This document shows positions 25,705 to 31,143 of a DNA stretch of 40,061 nucleotides, piece after piece. The notes below the pieces were generated by a model. That model ran no database searches, had not been told where the DNA came from, and saw only the letters and a list, made by a program, of their open reading frames with translations. The DNA is from DASSKW01 sp035690065 (GTDB lineage Bacteria > Pseudomonadota > Gammaproteobacteria > Natronospirales > REEB76), in assembly GCA_035690065.1 (NCBI GenBank), contig DASSKW010000028.1, forward strand, positions 1-40,061, read 5' to 3'. A program made the translations under genes and the position numbers. Within the stretch, counting starts at the first letter, position 1. Each line of letters begins with the position of its first letter.

Positions 25705-26214
25705 TCATTTTTGAGTGGAGCGCAACGTGGCCCCGGCTTCGAGGTATTCGGTCTCGGCCAGACGCATAAATACCCGCTCCAGCGGGACGCCGTATTGTTG
25801 CTCCAGCTCCCACTCAGGATGGGGAATCTCACGGATCAGGATTTCGAGCAGACGCTCGCCCAATGCCTGGGCTGCGGTATCGGGCGTACCGGCCCAGAAC
25901 AGGCCGAGTACCGGCAACGCAAATTCAGCGAACGCCAGCGGCGACAACGCACCATTGCGTTGATACCAGACCAGGGTTGCTTGCGGGACATGAACATGCG
26001 CCTCTTGCAGCCCGGGGCCAGCCAGCAACTGGGCATAAGCGACACTACGCAATTCACCCACCAGATGGAATGTGACCGGAACCGCCACCACCGGCTGCCT
26101 GGCGCCCGGCACCCGTGCCCGTCGCGCCTGCAACCAGAACGCGCCGACGCTTTCCACGTCCACGCGCTCGCTATCAAGCATGCCCAATAATGCCGCTGCA
26201 TCAACCTGTTCCAT
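25705..26214 (-). CDS. Hypothetical protein, 169 residues
   Basis: I do not recognise this protein. It is soluble, with hydrophobic strands and helices and no signal peptide. Visible segments include FWLQARRARVPGARQP, VPVTFHLVGELRS and EHIREIPHP-like ILIREIPHPEWELEQQYG near the C-terminus. Codon use and GC content match the neighbours, which supports real coding. The ATG at 26214 has no clear Shine-Dalgarno. It lies 57 bases downstream of another unrecognised gene in the same direction, so the two are probably one transcript. Confidence 0.55.
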   Translation of the reverse strand: MEQVDAAALLGMLDSERVDVESVGAFWLQARRARVPGARQPVVAVPVTFHLVGELRSVAYAQLLAGPGLQEAHVHVPQATLVWYQRNGALSPLAFAEFALPVLGLFWAGTPDTAAQALGERLLEILIREIPHPEWELEQQYGVPLERVFMRLAETEYLEAGATLRSTQK

Positions 26215-26271
26215 GGGGTAGAAATTAACACAAGCGGCAGCCTGATGGTTGCCCTCGCAAGGTCGGCAGTC

Positions 26272-27024
26272 TCAGTCAGCGCGGTCCGGGGTCTCGCCCA
26301 GCCACAAGGCAATCTCACCATCGGTATCCCGATCATGGAAATCCCGGGCACGGGTACCGAGATACTTGAACGCAGAGACCGGCAGCACGCATGGAAAATA
26401 TTCCAGGCAACTCCTGCCGTCATCGACCACTCTGAGCTCGCCTATCTTCACGTCGAACATGTTGTAGTCATCCAGTATCACTCCGAAGCGCGCCAGGAAT
26501 TCCCAACGTCGTTCTCTGAGGCCATCGGCCTCCGCTTCATCGGAGCTGACATCCACCGACGGCGCCCAGCCGGTCAGCACCGCCTGAGGCGGGTAGATAG
26601 TCTGCAGGAATGCGATCGTGCAATTCGCCAGCAAGGTACCGACCCCTTGACCATGAAACGGCCAACCGGAGTGCCCCGGACTGATCAGAGACATGAAGCG
26701 CGCGGCGCCCACACCCAGGCTTACCTTGAGCTCGGCATCCGCTTCCGGTTTCGAGCAGTCGATATAAAGCTGTACGTGCAGATGCTGTAACGGTTCATGG
26801 TGTACACGTATATACAACGCACGGTCGTTCCAGCCGTCGGCATATTCATAATAACCTGCGATCAACGTCGGAGGCGTCGACCCAAGACTTTGCTGTCGGA
26901 GTTTCTGAAGTGTTCTATACAAGGCTGCATCCATGCCAGTTACGACAGGTACTTTACAGGTCGCAGGGATAACTGACATTTGATCGTTCCCGGCAAGTTC
27001 TGTCAGAGCTTGCGGGCAATTCAT
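26272..27024 (-). CDS. Hypothetical protein with a GNAT-like segment
   Basis: The frame is 250 residues from the ATG at 27024; in-frame ATGs at 26979 and 26934 are alternatives and the start is uncertain. The segment GWPFHGQGVGTLLANCTIAFL (about residues 123-143) resembles the Q/R-x-x-G-x-G acetyl-CoA loop of GNAT acetyltransferases. RERRWEFLARFGVILDD further on resembles their C-terminal R..FY...GF strand. This is suggestive only. No signal peptide or membrane segment is seen. It is followed after 57 bases by the 169-residue hypothetical gene in the same direction. Confidence 0.55.
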   Translation of the reverse strand: MNCPQALTELAGNDQMSVIPATCKVPVVTGMDAALYRTLQKLRQQSLGSTPPTLIAGYYEYADGWNDRALYIRVHHEPLQHLHVQLYIDCSKPEADAELKVSLGVGAARFMSLISPGHSGWPFHGQGVGTLLANCTIAFLQTIYPPQAVLTGWAPSVDVSSDEAEADGLRERRWEFLARFGVILDDYNMFDVKIGELRVVDDGRSCLEYFPCVLPVSAFKYLGTRARDFHDRDTDGEIALWLGETPDRAD

Positions 27025-27149
27025 GTAGGCGCTCGCTTACGCCCTGTATTCGACGTCGCGATAAAAAAGGTCCGCACAAGGAAGAGACTTCCTGCCAATG
27101 TCACAGCACCCGGATTACCCGCGACACCCTCCCTTGCTTCGCTTTAAAC

Positions 27150-27175
27150 AAAAAGGCCCACCAGAAGGTGGGCCT
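27150..27175 (-). terminator. Terminator of the glutamine-tract exported protein gene
   Basis: A 9-bp stem (AGGCCCACC/GGTGGGCCT, 27154-27175) with loop AGAA is followed on the minus strand by TTTTTGTTT. It lies 30 bases after the stop at 27205. Confidence 0.9.
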
Positions 27176-27204
27176 GAAATGATTAGCTCAGACTCCGTAT
27201 CCTC

Positions 27205-28233
27205 TCACTCGGTCTTGTAATCTTTCGGCACCTCAAACAGGGATCTGTCCAGGGCACCGACGTCCACAGACTTAATCTCGATATGAGAACTGAATATCGT
27301 GGTCATGCCATCGTTCTTCTTTGGACTGTCGTCTTGCTTGCTCTTGGAGCCGAACAGACTGCCGAGCGCACTATCCACGCTCTGACTGGGCGTATCATCT
27401 TTCCTGTCGGCATCAGACTTATCGTTCGGATCAGTACTAGCCGTTTCCCATGTCACATCGGTCGATACCGGATGGCCTTTGATGGTACGAAGCTTGTCGA
27501 AGAATTTCTTTTGATCGGCAGAATTGATGCGCACGGTACCGAAACCGTATTGCTGCATCTCGCTGGAATCGGAAGGTTCGTGCATCAGTTTCCGATACGC
27601 CTGATCGTAAGTTGCTTCTTCCGCATGGGCCTTGGCCAGACGCGGATCCATGGAATTCCACATATCCGTAGTCATCAGGCTTTTGCTTTTCTCCCCGGTC
27701 TTGGTGTTCTCCGTCTCCACATCCCAGGTTATGAGATATTCAGTAGTATCGAAACCATTTAGATCTTTCTTCTTCCCGGTCGCTTTCACCGTAAACTCGT
27801 TCTTGGTGACCTTGGTGTCGTTATCCTGTTGCTGCTGCTGTTGTTGAGGCTGAGCGCTGTTGCTGAATTGCTGCTCTTGTTGGCCAGGTGTATACAGCGG
27901 CTCTACGCTGAAAGTCTTCTTGTTGGGGTCCAATTCGTAATGCTTGTTCTCCCCCACATTGAAGATGTCCACACTGAGTGACCCATTATCCTCATGCCTG
28001 AAACGCTGCCAGGCACCGAGTACTGAGCCGGTGAATTTTCTGAGGTTCTCCTCGCGCTCCTTGTCACCCTGGATATAATCCGTGGTAGTGCTGTCATGCG
28101 CCGTGATGCCGGTCACTTCACTGAAATGTGTAAAGCGCTGGATCTTGACATCGGCTTGTGCTGCCAGAGGCAGCATCGTCGCCAAGGCCAGCCCGAATGC
28201 CGCGATATTGGAAATCTGGAATTGAATCTTCAT
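27205..28233 (-). CDS. Exported protein with a polyglutamine tract
   Basis: This 342-residue protein has a signal peptide (hydrophobic AAFGLALATMLPLAAQA, cleavage near residue 28). The start of the mature protein, DVKIQRFTHFSEVTGITAHDSTTT, resembles the beta-rich opening of DUF4412-type periplasmic proteins, a weak match. Residues 128-136 are QPQQQQQQQ, encoded by CAG/CAA repeats. The rest is hydrophilic and Asp/Lys/Ser-rich, with FDTTEYLITWDVET and a C-terminal SLFEVPKDYK that fits a DUF4412-like ending. GGAG lies before the ATG, and a terminator follows. Function unknown; periplasmic or outer-membrane-associated by signal peptide. Confidence 0.7.
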   Translation of the reverse strand: MKIQFQISNIAAFGLALATMLPLAAQADVKIQRFTHFSEVTGITAHDSTTTDYIQGDKEREENLRKFTGSVLGAWQRFRHEDNGSLSVDIFNVGENKHYELDPNKKTFSVEPLYTPGQQEQQFSNSAQPQQQQQQQDNDTKVTKNEFTVKATGKKKDLNGFDTTEYLITWDVETENTKTGEKSKSLMTTDMWNSMDPRLAKAHAEEATYDQAYRKLMHEPSDSSEMQQYGFGTVRINSADQKKFFDKLRTIKGHPVSTDVTWETASTDPNDKSDADRKDDTPSQSVDSALGSLFGSKSKQDDSPKKNDGMTTIFSSHIEIKSVDVGALDRSLFEVPKDYKTE

Positions 28234-28439
28234 AGCTCCGTTCTCCCCGCAAATGCATTTTTACGATCTCAAGATAATCACCCGAGGTTCGATCCAGCAG
28301 ACGTGGCATCACCTCATGTTGTGACAAATATATGACATTTTGGGCTGTCGTGCTCAACTCGTGAGGCGGTAAATATTGTGTGAACCAACTCCGAGGCTGG
28401 CAGGATGCAGGAAATTCAACCCTTTCAAACACAGACAAT

Positions 28440-28493
28440 AAAAAAGGCTCACCTGATGGTGAGCCTTTACTGTATGGCGCGCCCGGAGAGATT
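28440..28493 (-). pseudogene. Duplicated 3' end of tRNA-Arg with its terminator
   Basis: These 54 bases match 28620-28673 with two mismatches (28471 and 28474), at an offset of exactly 180 bases. The copy holds the last 19 nt of tRNA-Arg including CCA (28475-28493) and the terminator hairpin AAGGCTCACC/GGTGAGCCTT (28444-28467), T-run on the minus strand. The rest of the tRNA is missing. It is either a remnant of a second tRNA-Arg copy or the far end of an insertion. Confidence 0.85.
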
Positions 28494-28619
28494 ACGGCGG
28501 ACTTTCCTGTCCGCCGCCCCTGTCGGGGCCCGCCGTCGGCGGTTCAAAATCGTTCCATACGATTTTGTCGAACTACACCCTTCACAACGTCGGGAGTTCG
28601 AACCTCTCCGAGCAAACTG
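28494..28619. repeat. Palindrome-packed insert between tRNA-Arg 3' copies
   Basis: The 126 bases contain consecutive hairpins CGGCGGAC/GTCCGCCG (28495-28516, one base of the right arm per side), CCCC-TGTC-GGGG (28517-28528), CCGCC/GGCGG (28530-28542) and CAAAATCGT/ACGATTTTG (28545-28567). They also contain a T-arm-like segment at 28589-28610 in the opposite orientation to the real tRNA (21 of 22 bases complementary to 28664-28685). It is non-coding. The hairpin loops hold TCCAT, CCTGT-type motifs. Confidence 0.75.
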
Positions 28620-28647
28620 AAAAAAGGCTCACCTGATGGTGAGCCTT
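28620..28647 (-). terminator. Terminator of tRNA-Arg(ACG)
   Basis: A 10-bp stem (AAGGCTCACC with GGTGAGCCTT, 28624-28647) with loop TGAT is followed on the minus strand by a run of T. It sits 8 bases beyond the tRNA CCA end. Confidence 0.9.
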
Positions 28648-28654
28648 TACCGTG

Positions 28655-28731
28655 TGGCGCGCCCGGAGAGATTCGAACTCCCGACCCCCTGGTTCGTAGC
28701 CAGGTACTCTATCCAACTGAGCTACGGGCGC
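28655..28731 (-). tRNA. tRNA-Arg (anticodon ACG)
   Basis: The 77-nt gene has CCA encoded. Acceptor stem GCGCCCG/CGGGCGC with discriminator G, D arm GCTCAGTTGGATAGAGT, anticodon stem CCTGG/CCAGG with loop CTACGAA (anticodon ACG, read as ICG after deamination) and T arm GGGAG-TTCGAAT-CTCTC are all intact. Order after csrA and tRNA-Ser matches E. coli serV-argVYZQ, where this tRNA is tandemly repeated. Here only one complete copy is seen, with a 5' fragment upstream and a 3' fragment downstream. Confidence 0.97.
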
Positions 28732-28849
28732 TAACACTGTCTTAACTATCAGCGGTTGTACCCATCCCTGGTGTGCCCGCCAGCCCAACCATCCATGGTT
28801 GGTCGTTCGCCGGGACGAAGCTTCGCTTCGCCTGAAATCGCCGGCTCAC
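28732..28849. repeat. Palindrome-packed insert between tRNA-Arg 5' fragment and gene
   Basis: The 118 bases contain CCAACC-ATCCAT-GGTTGG (about 28782-28799) and GAAGC/GCTTC-type palindromes near 28816-28830, plus a CATCCCTGG module near 28764. It is non-coding and resembles the inserts at 28494-28619 and 29246-29366 in length and architecture, not in overall sequence. Confidence 0.7.
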
Positions 28850-28868
28850 CCAACTGAGCTACGGGCGC
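28850..28868 (-). pseudogene. Duplicated 5' end of tRNA-Arg (19 nt)
   Basis: Nineteen bases are identical to the 5' end of tRNA-Arg (28713-28731), at an offset of 137 bases. The sequence covers the acceptor strand and the start of the D arm, then diverges at once. It lies about 50 bases from the inferred transcription start, where an intact tRNA gene would be expected. Confidence 0.88.
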
Positions 28869-28927
28869 AAATTTCAGCCAATCCGCTCGGAAATAATCCA
28901 CATTTCCGGGCACTTGGAAGGGCGCAG

Positions 28928-28956
28928 ATTATCCCGGACCGGCGGCAGAGGGTCAA
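28928..28956 (-). promoter_or_regulatory. Promoter of tRNA-Arg
   Basis: On the minus strand TTGACC, a 17-bp spacer and GATAAT form a near-consensus sigma-70 promoter. A GC-rich discriminator (CTGCGCCC) follows, as is typical of stable-RNA promoters under stringent control. It reads towards the 5' fragment and the intact tRNA. Confidence 0.82.
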
Positions 28957-29107
28957 GGAAAGCAACAGAAGCCGAGAGATTGACTCGGTACTATCCATGG
29001 CGTCTCGCCCTCCGGGCAGCTTCGCTGCCCAAATCAATTATCCTGCCGATTTATCGAACCGGCTTTTCAGAATCGAGGATTCGCATCCGTCGTCAATCAT
29101 CGCAAAA

Positions 29108-29138
29108 GCAAAAAGAGGGGTCTAACCCCTCTTTTTGC
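29108..29138 (-). terminator. Terminator of tRNA-Ser(GCT)
   Basis: A perfect 13-bp stem (GCAAAAAGAGGGG at 29108-29120 with 29126-29138) has a 5-base loop, with a T-rich arm in either direction. It is 7 bases after the tRNA-Ser CCA. Confidence 0.92.
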
Positions 29139-29145
29139 TTTTGAC

Positions 29146-29240
29146 TGGCGGAGAGAGAGGGATTCGAACCCTCGATACGAGTTTTAGCCCGTATACTCCC
29201 TTAGCAGGGGAGCGCCTTCGACCAGCTCGGCCATCTCTCC
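29146..29240 (-). tRNA. tRNA-Ser (anticodon GCT)
   Basis: The 95-nt class II tRNA has an encoded CCA. The acceptor GGAGAGA pairs with TCTCTCC, the anticodon stem CTCCC/GGGAG closes loop CTGCTAA (anticodon GCT), and a long variable arm and T arm GAGGG-TTCGAAT-CCCTC follow. It is the serV equivalent downstream of csrA. A 21-nt duplicate of its 5' end lies 142 bases upstream. Confidence 0.97.
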
Positions 29241-29245
29241 GAAAA

Positions 29246-29366
29246 ACCTGACTTTCGTTCCTCTCGCAAACCCGGCAGTACCATTCCGCCGGCGCTCCCT
29301 TCGGAGCGCAGACCAAGCCGCTCCCGGCTCCATGCCTCCCGCGGCACTTGTGCATCCCTGCACGTC
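29246..29366. repeat. Palindrome-packed insert between tRNA-Ser 5' fragment and gene
   Basis: The 121 bases include CCGGC/GCCGG around a GTACCATTCC centre (about 29271-29293), GCGCTCC/GGAGCGC (about 29292-29309), CCGCTCCCGG and GTGCA-TCCC-TGCAC (about 29350-29363). No protein-coding signal. It matches the other two inserts in length and design. Confidence 0.7.
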
Positions 29367-29387
29367 GCTCAGCCATCTCTCCGAAAA
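29367..29387 (-). pseudogene. Duplicated 5' end of tRNA-Ser (with 5 leader bases)
   Basis: These 21 bases match 29225-29245 with one mismatch (29371) at an offset of 142. They comprise five leader bases TTTTC and the first 16 nt of the tRNA. The rest of the tRNA is absent here. It lies about 95 bases from the inferred transcription start. Confidence 0.88.
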
Positions 29388-29485
29388 CACAAAACCGTAT
29401 CGTTTCGGGCGACAGGATGATCTTCACCATCCCTCACCGTCTGGATTTTTCCAGGGGAAAAACCGCCCGTCCGACTGGGTGGGGC

Positions 29486-29514
29486 ATAATACCGGCCGCC
29501 GCCCATCGGGTCAA
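29486..29514 (-). promoter_or_regulatory. Promoter of tRNA-Ser
   Basis: On the minus strand TTGACC, exactly 17 bases and TATTAT, with GC-rich GCCCCACCC after it, form a strong sigma-70 promoter of stable-RNA type. It lies between csrA and tRNA-Ser and is almost identical in layout to the tRNA-Arg promoter. Confidence 0.88.
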
Positions 29515-29532
29515 AAATGAGCCTGTCAGTAG

Positions 29533-29727
29533 CTAGCCGTGCGATTCGCCGGCTTCGCCTTCCTGCTCATGTTTGATGCGTTCGTAGATCTCTTCGCGAT
29601 GTACGGCGACGTCCTTGGGGGCATTGACGCCGACACGGACCTGGTTGCCTTTGACACCCAGAACCGTCACGGTGACACTGTCACCAATCATTATCGTCTC
29701 CCCTACCCGTCGGGTCAGAATCAGCAT
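29533..29727 (-). CDS. csrA: Carbon storage regulator CsrA
   Basis: CsrA is a small dimeric RNA-binding protein that represses or stabilises mRNAs at GGA motifs. The 64-residue protein is full length: MLILTRRVGETIMIGDSVTV, then VKGNQVRVGVNAPKDVAVHREEIYERI. Leu4 and Arg44 (in VHREEI), the RNA-contact residues of the family, are present. AGGAGATATACC precedes the ATG. The SD AGGAG itself includes a GGA and could allow autoregulation. It lies between lysC and tRNA-Ser, the classical csrA location downstream of alaS. Confidence 0.98.
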   Translation of the reverse strand: MLILTRRVGETIMIGDSVTVTVLGVKGNQVRVGVNAPKDVAVHREEIYERIKHEQEGEAGESHG

Positions 29728-29840
29728 GGTATATCTCCTAAAGCACTCAATTGTTTCTCAATTCCATTTTGTTTTCTTATTGCCCGCCGCCCACCTAAGG
29801 GGGTAGGGAGGGCGTATTCTCCGGGTTTACAGCCCCTTAC

Positions 29841-31100
29841 TCAACCCACCGCACCCTGAGCCGCGCGCAGGAAGTCTTCCTGGGGCGGCCGTTCCAGACG
29901 AAAAGCCTCGTGTAACGCCCGGACCCCCTGCTCCAGGTGCTTCTCCTCGACCACCACCGAGATCTTGATCTCCGAGGTCGCCACCATCCGGATCCCGATC
30001 CCTTCCCTGGACAGGGCCCGGAACATGGTCGCCGCAACCCCTGCGTGTGAGCGCATCCCGACCCCGACCAGCGAGATCTTGACCACCCGGTCGTTGCTCA
30101 CCACGGCCTCGGCATCGAGCTCACCCAGGTTGCCCTGCAGTATCTCCAGCGCCTGCGGGCAATCGTTGCGATGCAGCGTGAAGGTGAAATCGAGCCGGCC
30201 GTCGCGCGCCACATTCTGCACGATCATGTCGAGCTCGATATTGGCATCGGCGATCGGACCCAGAATCCGGTAGGCAGTACCGGGATCGTCCGGTACGCTC
30301 ATGACTGTAATCTCGGCCTCGTCGCGATTGAACGCGATACCCGACACGATTGCAGCTTCCACAGCTTCATCCTCGTAGGTGATCAGCGTGCCCTTGCCTT
30401 CCTTGAAGGTGGAAAGCACGCGTAACGGAACATTGTACTTGCCAGCAAATTCGACCGAGCGTATCTGCAAGACTTTGGAACCCAGGCTCGCGAGTTCCAG
30501 CATCTCTTCGAAGGTGATGCGTTCCAGGCGGCGGGCACTGGAAACCACCCGCGGATCGGTAGTGTAGACGCCATCGACGTCGGTGTAGATCTGGCATTCG
30601 TCGGCCTTGAGTATTGCGGCGATGGCCACGGCTGAGGTATCCGAACCGCCACGGCCGAGCGTGGTGATGTCGCCATGTTCATCCACACCCTGAAACCCCG
30701 CCACCACCGGCACACAACCCTCACTGAGGGCGGCGCGCAGCTTCCCGTCGTCTATCGCCGAGATGCGTGCCTTGCTGTGGACACCGTCGGTCAGGATGCG
30801 CACCTGACCGCCAGTGAATGAGCATGCCTTGCAACCGCGCTGCTCCAGTGCAATCGCCAGCAAGGCGATGGTGACTTGCTCGCCGGTGGCGAGCAGGACA
30901 TCGAGTTCGCGTAAGTTTGGACGCGAGGCGATGCTCTTGCCCAGCCCGAGCAGACGATCCGTCTCACCGGACATCGCCGACACCACTACCACGATATCGT
31001 GCCCGGCGCGGCGCGCAGCAACTACTTTATCTGCAACGTGCTCGATACGCGCACAATCGGCCACGGACGTGCCACCGTACTTTTGTACGATCAGCGCCAC
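29841..31100 (-). CDS. lysC: Aspartokinase
   Basis: The enzyme phosphorylates aspartate, the first step to lysine, threonine, methionine and diaminopimelate. I chose the GTG at 31100, which starts MALIVQKYGGTSV at the kinase N-terminus and has GGAG about 10 bases upstream; the frame remains open into alaS but is not family-like. The result is 419 residues, a typical monofunctional aspartokinase. The amino-acid kinase domain includes KYGGTSV (residues 7-13), VVSAMSGETDRLL, ATGEQV and LGRGGSDTSAVA. Two ACT domains occupy the last 150 residues, with the end around GVGMRSHAGVAATMFRAL. It is 43 bases after alaS and 113 before csrA, so it may be cotranscribed. Confidence 0.96.
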   Translation of the reverse strand: MALIVQKYGGTSVADCARIEHVADKVVAARRAGHDIVVVVSAMSGETDRLLGLGKSIASRPNLRELDVLLATGEQVTIALLAIALEQRGCKACSFTGGQVRILTDGVHSKARISAIDDGKLRAALSEGCVPVVAGFQGVDEHGDITTLGRGGSDTSAVAIAAILKADECQIYTDVDGVYTTDPRVVSSARRLERITFEEMLELASLGSKVLQIRSVEFAGKYNVPLRVLSTFKEGKGTLITYEDEAVEAAIVSGIAFNRDEAEITVMSVPDDPGTAYRILGPIADANIELDMIVQNVARDGRLDFTFTLHRNDCPQALEILQGNLGELDAEAVVSNDRVVKISLVGVGMRSHAGVAATMFRALSREGIGIRMVATSEIKISVVVEEKHLEQGVRALHEAFRLERPPQEDFLRAAQGAVG

Positions 31101-31143
31101 AACCGGTCTCCGTCCTTCATAATGAGAGTACCCGGCTCCGCGC

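Noticed and set aside
28440..28673. A genuine integrated island at tRNA-Arg
   Set aside because: The 54-nt repeats resemble attachment sites, but only 126 bp separates them and no integrase is present in the window. It is kept as a finding about scars, not as an island.
28380..28745. A 121-residue plus-strand open frame across the tRNA-Arg region
   Set aside because: It lies antisense to tRNA-Arg and repeats the GAPGEI segment only because the tRNA 3' end is duplicated. This is a well-known kind of false protein from tRNA antisense sequence.
28494..29366. CRISPR array
   Set aside because: The palindromes differ in sequence and spacing; there are no regular direct repeats with unique spacers and no cas genes.
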